Shown here in pieces: positions 11,163-23,349 of a DNA stretch of 64,000 nt. The stretch is from Prinsepia uniflora (Eukaryota; Streptophyta; Magnoliopsida; Rosales; Rosaceae), in contig CM064866.1 of NCBI GenBank assembly GCA_032719365.1, forward strand, positions 71,497,028-71,561,027. The letters are read 5' to 3'. Under the pieces are notes generated by a model. It made no database searches. It was not told the DNA's origin and saw nothing but the letters and a program-made list of their open reading frames with translations. Position numbers and translations under genes: made by a program. Position 1 is the stretch's first letter, and each line of letters starts with the position of its first letter.

Positions 11163-13367
11163 TTCCATGGTTAAGTCCATCAATTCCGGCCCTACAGTCG
11201 CTCGCTCTCCTACCTCCGTCCAGCAGATAGGTGTCCTGCACTGTCGTCCATACAGTGCCTCATAGGGTGCCATTCCGATGCTTGCCTGATAGCTGTTGTT
11301 GTAAGCGAATTCCATTAATGGCAAATGAGTATCCCAAGAGTCCCTAAACTGTAGTACACATGACCTCATCATGTCCTCCAGGGTCTGAATGGTTCTTTCA
11401 GACTGCCCATCGGTCTGTGGATGGAACGCAGTACTGAAACGTAGGGTTGTTCCCAAAGTAGCTTGCAAACTCCGCCAGAACCTGGAAGTGAAACGCGGAT
11501 CACGATCGGACATGATCGATTCCGGCGTACCATGCAATCGTATGATTTCCTTCACAAACAACTGAGTCAGTCGGTTAGGTTTATAAGTCTCCTGAACGGA
11601 CAAAAAATGGGCTGACTTGGTTAACCGGTCCACGATCACCCATACTCCGTTAACTCCACTCTGAGTCCTCGGTAACTTAAAGACGAAGTCCATGGTGATG
11701 TGATCCCACTTCCACTCGGGAATCGGAAGTGGCTGCATAGCCCCATAAGGTCTCTGCCGTTCCGCCTTAACCTGCTGACAGGTTAAGCATTTGCTCACGA
11801 ATTCAGCAATATCCTTCTTCATTCCTGGCCACCAGTAATGGTTCCGGAGGGTACGGTACATCTTTGTACCTCCCGGATGCATAGCATAAGCCGAACTATG
11901 GGCCTCCTCAAGAATCTCGGCCCGTAACTCTGCCACTGCAGGTACACACAAAATGCCCAACTTCACAAGTGCTCCATCGTCCTGGATGGTAAAATCCTGT
12001 CTCCCATCCGCATCGACCTCAATTCTGTAAATACAGAGTATCGGATCCTGAAGTTGTGCTTCGATGATCCGATCAATCAGTACTGGTCGTACATGGAAGC
12101 TAGCCAACAAAGCTCCATGCTCATCCGTACCCAAAATAACTCCCGCCTTCCGGAGTTCCACCAGTAATGGAAGATACACCATCCCCAGGTGTGCAACTGA
12201 TCCCGCTGATTTTCTACTGAGTGCATCCGCCACCACATTGGCCTTACCCGGATAGTACTCGATCGTACAGTCATAATCCTTCAGCAGCTCCAACCATCTC
12301 CGTTGTCTCATGTTAAGCTCCTTCTGAGTGAATAAGTACTTAAGACTCTGGTGGTCGGTGTATATCCGACACGTTGCGCCGAATAGATAATGTCTCCAGA
12401 TCTTTAGAGCATGAACCACCGCTGCCAACTCCAAATCATGGGTAGGGTAGTTCAACTCATGAGTCTTCAGCTGCCGGGATGCATAGGCGATAACCTTGCC
12501 AGTTTGCATCAACATGCAGCCCAGACCCTGCAGCGATGCATCACTGAAGACCACAAACTCTCCACTGTCATCCGGCAATGCAAGGACAGGTGCAGTGGTC
12601 AATCGATCTTTCAACTCTTGAAAGCTCCGATCGCACTGCTCGTCCCAGATAAACTTCACTCCCTTCCGAGTCAAACGAGTCAATGGTGCAGCAATTTTGG
12701 AGAAACCCTCCACGAATCTCCGGTAGTAACCTGCTAACCCGACGAAACTCCGCACCTCGGTCACCGTTGTCGGTCTAGCCAAGTTGGTCACCGCCTCTGT
12801 TTTCTGGGGATCCACGCAAATCCCATCCGTCGATATCACGTGTCCCAGAAAACCAATACTGCTCAGCCAAAACTGACACTTGCTCAGCTTGGCGTACAAC
12901 TGTTCTTGTCTCAGTCTCTCCAAAACCAACCGTAGATGTTCCTCATGTGCACGGGCACTCCTCGTGTACACCAAAATATCATCGATGAACACAATCACGA
13001 ACTTATCCAGGTAGGGTCGGAAGACCCGGTTCATCAGATCCATGAATGCTGCTGGAGCATTCGTCAACCCAAAAGGCATAACCAGGAACTCGTAGTGTCC
13101 ATAACGGGTTCGAAAAGCAGTTTTCGGAATATCCTCCTCCGAAATCCTCAGTTGGTGATACCCAGACCGCAAATCAATTTTCGAGAAGCACTGAGCTCCC
13201 CGCAACTGGTCAAAAAGGTCATCGATCCTGGGTAGAGGATACTGGTTCCTCAGTGTCACCTTGTTGAGTTGCCGATAATCAATGCACAAACGGAGACTTC
13301 CTTCCTTCTTCTTCACGAACAACACCGGTGCTCCCCACGGTGAAGTACTCGGTCGTACATATCCCAA
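11163..13367 (-). CDS. pol: Ty3/gypsy pol fragment: RT, RNase H, integrase (element A)
   Basis: An open frame of 735 host codons encodes copying and integration enzymes of a chromovirus-like LTR retrotransposon. Counting from the first Met: reverse transcriptase about 1-240, with the catalytic FIDD at 127-130; RNase H about 270-385, with FSDAS near 275 and DALSR at its end; integrase zinc finger H490-x6-H497-x29-C527-x2-C530; catalytic core D560, D621, E657 (D,D35E spacing). The frame is cut at codon 735 by element B and resumes at 1349. At the 5' side the frame joins unrelated LTR sequence at about 13366-13372, so protease, gag and the start of RT are missing. The first ATG is internal to RT and is not a natural start. 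The long uninterrupted frame shows element A was recent when disrupted. Confidence 0.93.
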
Positions 13368-13369
13368 AT

Positions 13370-14202
13370 GGTTTGGATATGGATTTCGAAATGGTTTTCA
13401 AATGGTTTTGGATTGGATTTGCTGGATCTAGTTATTGGGTTTAAAGACCCGGATTATATTTGACGGGGGACGGGCCCGAATTGGGTTTAAAGACCCGGAT
13501 TGAGTTTAAAGACTCGGATATATTGATATTTCCCCCGTAGGCCTGTTGAGTTTAAAGACTCGGGAGTTTAAAGACTCGGATGTTATTGAGGCCTGGATTG
13601 AGTTTAAAGACTCGGGAGTTTAAAGACTCGGATAGGTCCAGTTGGTTTGATCGGATAATGATGACTTGATATTTATGGTTTATGATACGATTTTATGATG
13701 CTGATGTTATGATTTCTATAACTGTTTTATAGTGTTTCTATTTTTATGATGAGGTTTATGTGATTTATAATTGTTTTAATAACTAGGTTATGCATGTGGT
13801 TTCAAAACGGGGGGCCAAACCCGGTTTTCTTATAAATGGTTTTGGAAACTTCTCTTTTATTTATGGTCCACTCACACCTTCTGTTTTAAATTGCCTTCCA
13901 GGTCGTGGAGCTAGAGCGGGGTTTCAGCGTCGAGGTAGCGTATGAGGCATAGAAGTCGCGAAAGGGATCCCGGAGTGTTGTAAAGTTTTCCGTGTGCGTG
14001 TTTATAGTTACCAGTTTTCTGTCTGTTGTATTCAGAACTATGCTTTGTAAAACTCGCCTTCGGGGATGTGTTATAATTTCTCCTGCGTCTGACTGTGTAA
14101 TTTGGCGTTTTATCGTGAGTTTTCTTTGGTTATGTTTCGGGTTGTCAGACGGGAGCAGGATTTACCTCGGGTTTCGGGGTGAAACCGGGGTGGGTCCTGA
14201 CA
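13370..14202 (+). repeat. Truncated C-family LTR (3' part)
   Basis: It matches the 3' third of the complete C LTR at 58009-61039, including the GTTTAAAGACTCGG hairpin array (13435-13640), the acceptor-like CCTTCCAG|GTCGTGG near 13900 and the terminus GGGTCCTGACA. The 5' two-thirds are missing and replaced by the pol frame of element A. Confidence 0.8.
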
Positions 14203-15520
14203 TGGCTGGTTCAAATGAGCGGTTGGAAAGGTACGATCTCGACCTAAAATTCATGTTTAAACCGTGTAGATCAACATGAAAGAACAAGATGAAGCTTTAG
14301 GACTTGAAATGATTGAAATTGGACTAAGATTGAACGAAATATAATGTTGAACTGGGACCACCGGTTCGGTTGGACAGAACCGGTCTGAACTAGTCTGGAC
14401 AAAGGTTGGGACGATGAACAGTGCCCGACGCGTGGGTTTCACGGGCAGGGAGTTCAAGCCGCTCGTGGGGGCGCATGAATGACATTTTATGGAAACTTTC
14501 AACATGTAAAATAATCTATTCGATGTAACGAATATATTGGGACTGGTTTCGTGTCGATCAGACACCGTTTCGATATGTTTCGAGGTGTCTGAAGGTTTTG
14601 AATTAAGTTTAAAAATAGTTAAAAATAAGGAAAAATTACGGGGCTTTAATAGGAAGTTAATGAAGAGGTTAGTAACCCTCTAGTGTGGTTTTGGACAGAT
14701 TTGGAAGTCCCAGTGATAGTGATGGGGCCCGGGATGGCTTTTTGGCACGCGTATCGAGCCGGCAGCGTAGGACGGTATGTGAGTGGACTTCGTTTTGTAA
14801 ACTGTGATGCATTCATAACTAGTTTATATGTTTTACATACGTGATTTCTATGATGATGATTGTGGCACTGGTGGATTATACAATTGCACGTATTTCGAGG
14901 TAATGTCGTATTTATACGTATTTTTAGATTTACGAGTATATGCTATGACTATGTGATTGTGAGTTTAATAATGATTCTATGGCATGGTTTTGGTTTTGAA
15001 AAGATGAACTCGGGCATCAGACCCATTTGAATTATGTAATAGAGCCAGGGGCCCAGTTGGTTTACATAATGGGGCTGAGACCCTTTTGAGTCTTGTGATC
15101 GGGGCCGAGGGCCCAGTGATTTACAAAATCGGGCATGAGGCCTAGTTGAGTTTTATAAATGTGATTTTGGGTCTGGGGCCCTATGTTTCATAAACGTAAT
15201 TTTGGGTCTGGGACCGTATGTTTCATAAACGTGATTTCGGGTCGGGGACCCTATATGGATTTGTGATATTTTTATGGGAATTTCTGGCAGGGCCCATTGA
15301 GATGTTTTGAAATGACTTTGTAAAACTACTTTCCAGTTTTCCATATACCATCTTGATACGAGGATATGTGATGGTCTCTCTCCAGGTGTCTGGGATACTG
15401 GGGAAGTCACGGTACATTGCCTGCGAGGGGTCATTAAACGAAGCCACCGGATCGTAGTATGGTGACTCAGGAGCAGGAATGCTATTATTGGACCGTCAGA
15501 GGGACGTCAGACATCTGGGA
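14203..15520 (+). repeat. B-like LTR fragment, plus orientation
   Basis: It follows the order of the B LTR read in sense: TTCGATGTAACGAA block, TTACGGGGCTTTAAT, donor-like GTGAGTGGAC near 14781, GGGCC-type minisatellite and GACGTCAGACATC block. It stops where a minus-strand LTR terminus begins. Confidence 0.7.
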
Positions 15521-16462
15521 TGACACGACCCATCCCAATTCCCCCGGGATTACCGTGGAATGTGCCATACTCCCGTCTGACATGAAGTGTCAGACAAGGG
15601 ATAACCTAATACTACTACCCACTCGGTGGCTTCCAGAGTGCGCAAGGATCGATGGAGGAGGCATGCAATGTCCCCAGTCTCTGCTGCAGTCGCATCCGTG
15701 ATCAACCTGAAGGGCATTAAAAACAACAAAGGTTGTGAGTGGACGAAAATAAATAAATTCATAAACACATTTTATAAAGACATTTATGCCCTTCACTAAA
15801 ACGTATGCATGCCTCGAAAACCAGTAATCAAAACATTTACTCAAACAAGCCAATTAGAGCCTTAGCCCAAAAACCGTAACTCAAAACCAAGTGTGGGAAC
15901 TCAGCCCAAAACTGTAGAATACCTAATCTGTAAATACAAAACCAAGTGGGCCACTACCCAAAATCCATAAATACAAAATCCAACCGAAAAAACCATTTCA
16001 TAGATCCAATAGTCCATATTTACCACATAACCATCTTCGGCATCCCAGATGCCTAGCATCCCAAACGCTACCACATAATCATCTCCGGCATCTCAAGATG
16101 CCTAGCGTCCCAAATGTTTGACGTCCCAGACGTCATATCTCACGGTTATAAGCAACACGTGCTGCCCGGGGTCTCTCCGGGTTAATATCTCTGACATCCC
16201 AGATGTCTGACGTCCCAGACGTCTAATCATAGCAATCCTGCTCCTGATTCACTATATGGTCCGGTCGCTCCGTGCAGTGACCCCTCGCAGGCAATGCACC
16301 GTGACTTCCCCATTGTCCCAGACACCTGGAGGAGACCATCACATATCCTCGTATCAAGATGGTATATGGAAAACAGTTTTATCAAATCATTTCACAACAT
16401 TTCAATGGGGGCTTACCCGAAATCTCCATAAAACATCACAATTCCATTTAGGGTCCCCGACT
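15521..16462 (-). repeat. B/I-like LTR fragment, minus orientation
   Basis: It starts on + with the terminus TGACACGACCC, like LTR I at 47051, and runs through the hairpin array and part of the core before switching to unrelated sequence. The other LTR end is absent, so it is truncated. Confidence 0.75.
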
Positions 16463-17472
16463 CGGTTTATATGGGCTTGATGGACTTTTTGTGGTATGTT
16501 CTGTACTTGGATTTTGATTTATGATTTTGGGCTGAGGCCCCGTATTTATAGTTCTGAGCTAAGACCCGAGGTTTGAGAAAAGAAAAATGATTTTGATTTT
16601 CATACACGGTTGTCTGATATTGGAAATGAAATAAATTATGAAATGGTTTTCGAATGCATGCATTGGTTTTACGTGGAGGGTAGAAATGTACTTTTCTGTA
16701 ACGTGTTTTATAAACTGATTTTTTTTTGTCCACTCACACCTTTTGTGTTTTATTTGACCCTCCAGGTCGTGGCGCGAGGATCGAGGCTGGTCGAGAGGTG
16801 GAGGCATGAGTGGGCACAGGTATGGTCATCCCTTGTTTGGCAAGTACTGAGGGTAATTTGGGAACTTCAGTTGACTTGTTAAACGGTAGCAGGACCGGGC
16901 ACAGTTATCAATGTTCCTCAGGGGACTGTCCTGTCACTCCAGCCTGTGGCACGACGTTCGGGGCTGATCGAGAGGAGGAGGCATGAGCGGAAATCAGTAC
17001 AGTTATCCCTGGTCTGACAGGTACTGAAGGGTAGTTTCGGTGACTTCAGTTGACTTTTCATACGGGAGCAGGACCCGGCACGGTTATCAAAGTTCAGTTA
17101 GGGACGGGTCCTGGTCAGTTCACAATATACTTTGGTTTACGGTTTTGGGCTAAGGCCGTAATGGTTTATGATTATTGATAAATGGTTGGTAACTAGTTTT
17201 CGAATGCATGGCATGCTTTTTTAGTGAAGGAGTATAAACATTTTTCGTGAAATGACATTTTATGAAATTATTTGGTTTCTTTCACTCACATCTTTCAAAC
17301 GGTTTTAATGCCCTTTAGGTTGATCGCGAATGCGGGTTGACCGGAGACCGAGACATCACACTCCTCCTCCGATCCTGACGCACTCTAGAAGCCCTCAGTG
17401 TGGCTAAGGTTGGAATTATCCTTTGTCTAACACTTCGTGTCAGACCGGAGCAGACACGTCCCGCGTTAATAC

Positions 17473-17512
<40 letters not shown>

Positions 17513-17531
17513 TTTGGAATGGGTCCTGTTA
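16463..17531 (+). repeat. Degenerate LTR 3'-end fragments with internal duplication
   Basis: It contains two diverged tandem copies of an LTR tail (16762-16938 and 16939-17117; unit about 177 bp), each starting CCAG(G/C)..GTGGC and ending in a GTCCTG(T/G)TCA-type terminus. A third tail follows, with an acceptor-like CCCTTTAG|GTTG near 17318 and a terminus at 17531. Confidence 0.65.
17475..17511 (+). repeat. Poly-G run of 37
   Basis: An uninterrupted run of 37 G. Homologous LTR tails have CCCGG followed by only 4-7 G at this point, so this is an expanded homopolymer just inside an LTR end, or an assembly artefact. Confidence 0.95.
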
Positions 17532-18532
17532 GTTAAACTACTGGGATTATGAAGGAGATCTTTTAATTTGGTTAAATACTGAGTCTTAACTTCCCGATCA
17601 TTGATTTGGTTAATTACTTCAATTCAAAAGCTGTTCATGTTTCTCTTACTTAGTAGGGACATTGATGGGTAGTAGTGGTTAAAACATTAACTGTCATGCA
17701 ACAAATGTCGTTACAACAAAAACTATATATCTGGGGAATCATACCGTTAACTATCACTATCGCTGGTGGAACTTGAACTCCAGTTATTTGCATCGTCTTC
17801 ATAATTATAGGAATCAATATTTTGTATTTGAAGGACTTTTAATAAATTTTATTTTTCTTCATTTGGGAGTGTAATTGGTTGATAGTCTTCTTTAATGTGC
17901 AATCTCTTGCATGGTGTAATTTTTTATTACATTTATATCATGTAATTTATTTTTTATTTTTTGATTGTTTGTGAGGACGAAAAGATTTTAAGGACTTGTA
18001 TTTTTTTGTGTTTGTTTTCATGAAAGTTGTTAGATTTAAACTAATTATGTCTTTTGTAATGTTTTTATTATTTTTCTTATGTTGAATTTCTTTTCGTTTG
18101 TGCTTTTGTGATGGTGCTATTGGAGGTAGCTCATATTGTTCACAGGAAGTTACCCATTTTGTATTTTGCAGTTTTCTTTTCGTTCTTTATCTGTTTATTG
18201 ATTTTCATATCAATGCACATTTTTAATCTAGTATGTGTTGAATGAGATAGAAATGCCATCAACCCTTATATTTAACTGGAATAATTTTGAATTCTAATGG
18301 AGTGACTGTTAATACACAATTATGCATAATTCAGAGATGTCTGTTTATAATAAACGAAGTTCATGGACGATGGTTAAAATTAATGTAAAATTTAAGGATA
18401 TATGCTACTAATATATGAAATTTAAAAATGATACTAAAATTAGTATAAACTTTAGGGATAATGAAAACAATTTTCCCAACTTAACTAAGTAGGATTCTTT
18501 TGTCTAGCTTCTAGCTAGCTAGCTCTTACTTT

Positions 18533-18700
18533 CATTCTCCTCAATATATCAATTTACAAGTTAATTGGTAATCAATTAATTAATTTGGTCATATATATAG
18601 GTACATATATTGCATAGTTTCATTCTCCTAAATATCAACTTACTAGTTAATTGGTAATTTTATTAATTAATTTGGTCATATACTATACATATGCATAGTT
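18533..18700. repeat. Two-copy tandem repeat, ~85 bp
   Basis: CATTCTCCTxAATAT...GTTAATTGGTAAT...AATTAATTTGGTCATATA occurs twice back to back with small differences. Confidence 0.7.
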
Positions 18701-18772
18701 AAGGATGGAAGGTTGTTGAACCATATATATAAGAAGCAGTAATCCATAAATCTAATATGATCAACGCGCGTA

Positions 18773-19268
18773 CATGGTCGGTCCAATAAATTGGAGGTCG
18801 TGAGCGAAAGTTATAAAAGTGCCCTTATAATCTATATTTACAACACAAAATTAAGAAATTTATCAAATTTTTTATTTTTATTCTTCATCCTTCTAGCAAT
18901 ATACCAAAGAATTCAAGAATTTAAGAACATTAATCATACACAGAAAAATATTTGTCATTTTGCATATTATATTTTTAAGAAATAGTGAAATTTTATCAAA
19001 AAATTTAGAGTTAGTCTTAATAATTTTTTAAGACAAACTAGATAACTCTATATTAATCAGAATAACTCTTATAATATTTCAATAATATGAGCCCAATTTT
19101 TTAATAAAAAATTTCTTCATATTCAATTTAAACATTTTTCAAAATTTTCAAAATTTTGAATATTTTTTTTTATTTTTTTCCCATAAAAATTAAACAAAAT
19201 TAAAAATTATAGGCCCTTCTTGTTCGTGGACCAGGACAATTACCCTGCGGCCCTAGGCCCATGACCGG
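18773..19268. mobile_element. Possible small hAT-like DNA transposon remnant
   Basis: The left end has GGTCGGTCC and GTGAGCGAAAG; the right end has GGCCCTAGGCCC then GACCGGC. This resembles the GGGCCGG ends of common non-autonomous hAT families. No clean 8-bp duplication was found. Confidence 0.3.
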
Positions 19269-20665
19269 CATATATATATTTATATATATATATATATAAT
19301 ATATATCTAATTATATGTGAGGATTATATATGAAGAGACGAAGCTGCAGAGGGGGCAGCCTAAGCGGTGAGCCTAAGTCAATATTTTCTCTTTATATATA
19401 ACATAGCCCAACCTTAGTATAAAACTCAGCCAAGTCATGTTGGGCTATGCGCCTTGTACTTTTGTTGGGATTGCAAGTCCCGATTCCCATTGGTTTCTTC
19501 CGTGTAATTAAGTTCATTTTATCATTTTTCTTTCATTTTTAAATAGAAATTTGACCTCATTTTATCATTATCTTTCAATTTTTGAATAAAAAATTGTTCC
19601 TATTTTATCATTTTTCTTCAATTTTTAAATAAAATTTGGTTTTATTTCTTATTATTTTCTTCCAATATTTGAATAAAATTTGTCCTTATTTTTATTGTTT
19701 TTCTTCAATTTTTAAATAAAATTTTATGAATTTAGTACACCCTTAATTTTTTTAAAAAAAAATTGATGAACTTAACCCACCCAACTTTTAATTTTTAAAT
19801 CCGTCCATGTATATATGTCAATGATTCTTGATCTATTTAGTGTCTCCAATTAGTAAATATGACGTTTAAGATCTATTTAGCGCGTGTTATCTCCGGCCAA
19901 ATTATAGTGTGCACGAAAATACTTTTAATTTATTCAGGTTCGGATTGAGGATTAGTTTTGTAAGTTGTGATGTTGAATATATATTTAATCTTAAGTTCAA
20001 AGGTCCCCGACAAGAAAACCTATCGATTTATGATCCCTATGGGAGGGGGAGGGAGTGCTTAACTTCCAAGGTGTGATGAACCGATGGATGCGACGTTGGT
20101 TTTGCTCTTCATCGATTAATTAATGATCAATTAATATAAATCTTTAGTAAACGGATTAAATACAGAAATTAATATGCATGTCGATCTGCCCGTAAAATTC
20201 TAAGAGTACTAATTAATACTATGATTAACAAAAGAATAATACGTACGTAGAAGATAAAGAGTAGGCTACCAACCAACAAATTAACTTCCCCCTCCACCTC
20301 TCCTAATTAACTTCTGCCTTTCTACTATATTTCTATATATACACATTTCATCTAGAAATATGAGGCCGGTCATCCAACATTTAGACCAATTTACCCTTCC
20401 TTTCGTCTAATTTTCAATAATCTGCATGTTTAAGTATAATAATAACTCCAATATTGATAACCTTAATTTTCTTCCATATGCTGTTTGATTAATCTGGGGG
20501 TAATTTAGAAGGGTATTAATGCATAGAGCTTTCAATCGATGGAGTAATAATTTAGTCTGCCTTTAATGAATTAATAGATTTTTGGTTGGTCCATTGTGAG
20601 GGCAAAACTGTAAGTTTTCTAGGATGTAGGTGGAGATGTGGACTGGGAAGGCTAGCTTAATTACG

Positions 20666-20672
20666 TATAAAA
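20666..20672 (+). promoter_or_regulatory. TATA box of the Ole e 1-like gene
   Basis: TATAAAA lies 106 nt before the ATG, a plausible core promoter distance for a short 5' UTR. No other TATA-like site is as close. Confidence 0.55.
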
Positions 20673-20771
20673 GCAAAGGGAGGGCAGATATCGGACTGAG
20701 ATTATCAAAATTGGGTGTGTTTGTCTTTGTGTACGTGTGTTCGAATATTACATTCATAAAACACAAAGAAG

Positions 20772-22873
20772 ATGAGCTACTTTTGCTTTTGCGGCTACCA
20801 AACGCCTGTGAATAATCTCACGTACATAGTTTTATTATTAAGCTTGTTGATATGCGGCTCCCTCAGCCTCTTCACCGGAGTTTCAATGGCGGAAGCGGCG
20901 GTGGTGGATGATGATGAAATTAATAGTATGAATTCCCCATTAAGCCAACTCATGTCCAGCCGAGGAGATATGCTCCAAATTGCTGGTTATGGAGAAGACA
21001 AGCTCTCCACGGTCTTAATTACGGGCTCCGTCCATTGCGAGGAAGCCTGTACTATTAATTTCAATTCTCATCATCATCATCATCATCATCATCATCAACA
21101 CCAACAACTGCGTCCTCTTCATGCATGGCCTCTATCTGGTACGTGTACGTCTATACATGCATATATATTAATCTTGAGAGTATCATGTATATATAGATTA
21201 CCTTCATTTCATATTTTGCATATAGATCTAGATTTTCATTCTATTAATGATGCTTACTTGTATGCTCTCTTAATTTTTTTTTTTAATTTTTACTACGTGC
21301 TTACTACTTGAATCTATATGCAATGATCATATATATATATATATGAGCTGAGTATAAGCTCGCCCAATGTTTGAATAATTTGGTTTGAATTTTAATTTCA
21401 AATTTTATGAACATCACATGAATGTGTATGAATGTGTACAGATTGTCTTTCTTTAGTTTTTTTTTTTTTTAATTGAATCAAATACATAATTTGATGCTAA
21501 AGCAATGATATCAGCTGATCGATGAAATTTTGACGTTCACGTTGGACCAGCGAAAACTAATGTCTCCTAATTGACATCGACGTATTTGTATTTCTTTAAG
21601 AACAATTTACTCAAGCTTTCCGCAAAGATATATTATATGAATAAATATAGAGATTGAATACTTGTATCTCATGATGTTGATACTTTTGATCTAGTAATTT
21701 GTCATCGTACATATATCATAGTCAAAACTATTTATTCTTTAAATCATGTTGTCAAGATCGTATTCATAAAAATCAACAAAATTAGAAATAGTTTAGACAT
21801 TATTCATACATATAAAATAAATCAACGATTTTGATAAGAATTAAAACCTTCGTGACGAACCAGACATTCAGTTGATACATATGAACGGCTAAATTAATAA
21901 TCACCAATTTGTTGAATTTTTGCATAAATGATCTTGAAGTAACGATCTTGAAGTAATGATTTTGATTATGATATATGTAAAATATAAAGAGGTAACATCC
22001 GAGGGAAATGCAACTATTATTCTTGAATTAATAATATCAGTATCTTACCATAACTAGGGATCTCACAGAAATCAATTCGATCACCATCGATCAGCTTGAG
22101 GTGTATAATAATATTAATTAGGATAAAACTTAATGTCACTTGAATATATGAAAAGCAAATACATCGTTTTACATTCACGATGATATTCTTTAATTAGTGG
22201 ATATAGAAATATTAGCACGAAAACATAGTGACTTTCTAAATTTTTTGTCACATCATCATACAACTCGACTTATTTCACACAAAAAAAAGTTATAAGATGA
22301 CATAAAACTCATATAAAAACTTACTTTTGGGATAATTCCATAAGCATAAATTCCTCTTTCTTTGGGAGAGAATGTCGTGAAATCAATTTTGCAATTTGAA
22401 TTTTAATGTTTTCCAAATAAATAGAAAATCAATTTTCTAGTCCATGTGTACGTTAGGTTCACCATCACCGGCATAATGATATTTGTGCAGGTGCTTTGGT
22501 ATCTGTGAATTGCAATGTTGGTGGGAGAAAAAGAAAATCAAGTTTGGCAGAGGGGTTCACAGATGAATTTGGAGATTTCATGATTGATCTTCCTTCCCAC
22601 CTACATGCGATTCCTAACTTAGACAAAAGATGTTCAGTTAGAGTAGTTGGGATACCAAAGAAAACACCATGCCGACCAGCTTATGTGAAGAGGCACAAGG
22701 GACTCAAATTATCATCAGTTGGTAATGGCATACGAACATACAACGCCGGAAGGATAAGGTTCCAGCATTTGACCACCTCATCATCATCTAAACCTTCTTC
22801 ACAACCAGAAGCAGCATTCATTAAGCAAGCAAGCAAGCAAGCAATTACGATAACTCAATCAACAAGACAGTAA
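20772..22873 (+). CDS. Pollen Ole e 1 allergen/extensin family protein (two exons)
   Basis: Predicted exons 20772-21138 and 22491-22873 (donor TG|GTACGT, acceptor TTGTGCAG|GT) give 249 residues. A hydrophobic segment at residues 16-36 followed by VSMAEA suggests a signal peptide, so the product is likely secreted to the cell wall. The Ole e 1 pattern is present: VLITGSVHCEEAC (Cys89, Cys93), PLSGALVSVNC (Cys130), then Cys170 and Cys183 in the DKRC and KTPC segments. The join restores PLSGA exactly at the exon border, which supports the intron. Unusual points: nine histidines in a row (100-108) encoded by a pure CAT repeat between the second Cys and the PLSGA motif, a basic GGRKRK patch, and a Lys/Gln-rich tail encoded by an AAGC repeat. 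Family members are small secreted cell-wall or pollen proteins of mostly unknown biochemistry, so no specific function is claimed. A downstream Met39 is a less likely start because it would remove the signal segment. Confidence 0.87.
21069..21095 (+). repeat. (CAT)9 coding microsatellite
   Basis: In-frame trinucleotide repeat giving the nine-His tract; likely length-variable between alleles. Confidence 0.9.
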
Positions 22874-23164
22874 GATTCAGACAACCGGTCCACCTGGATA
22901 TCCAGGACTTCATGCACTTCATCTGGATGGCGCTTCAGTCACAGCATTGAGATGCATACCATATGGATTGCTTGGTTTCAAGTTTTAACCCACTCTAGTT
23001 ATACTTGCACGTTTTCATGATGTAAAGTATATAGACAGTTATATAGAGGGAGGAAAGTATGCTGACGGATGAAAATTCTATCATGAATGTATGCAAGTAT
23101 GTAAAAACTGGGAAAAGAAATCATATTTTGTTATACAAGCCAACTTTGAATATCATATCATATA

Positions 23165-23170
23165 AATAAA
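23165..23170 (+). terminator. Poly(A) signal of the Ole e 1-like gene
   Basis: AATAAA about 290 nt after the stop codon, ahead of the converging acyl carrier protein gene. Confidence 0.5.
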
Positions 23171-23349
23171 AGGTTGGGTTCTTAATCAGCCCCAAGATTA
23201 ATTTACCTACATTTTATAGTTTGAGAGGTACGTATAACATCAACAGGAGTACAGGAGTACAGGACTAATTAATTAATGAATGCCAAGAGTACGCGAAAAT
23301 CATAATTAAAGAGTAAAAACACCATTTTGTGTACTGAAATTAAGCGGGA

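Larger units (their letters stand above)
17532..20600. other. AT-rich intergenic region
   Basis: No gene supported. It contains a tandem duplication (18533-18700), a possible hAT-like fragment (18773-19268), an AT microsatellite (about 19270-19312), an 11-bp inverted repeat CATAGCCCAAC / GTTGGGCTATG (19402-19412 and 19439-19449) and degenerate TTTATCATTTTTCTTTCA repeats (about 19510-19727). Confidence 0.6.

Noticed and set aside
12411..12737. 108-residue plus-strand frame within pol
   Set aside because: Antisense shadow of the RT-RNase H coding region.
19402..19449. 11-bp inverted repeat as a terminator or small-RNA hairpin
   Set aside because: Stem too short and no nearby transcript; kept only as a note in the intergenic entry.
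20630..20815. 61-residue frame overlapping the Ole e 1-like start
   Set aside because: Out of frame with the gene and falls in its 5' UTR; no domain.
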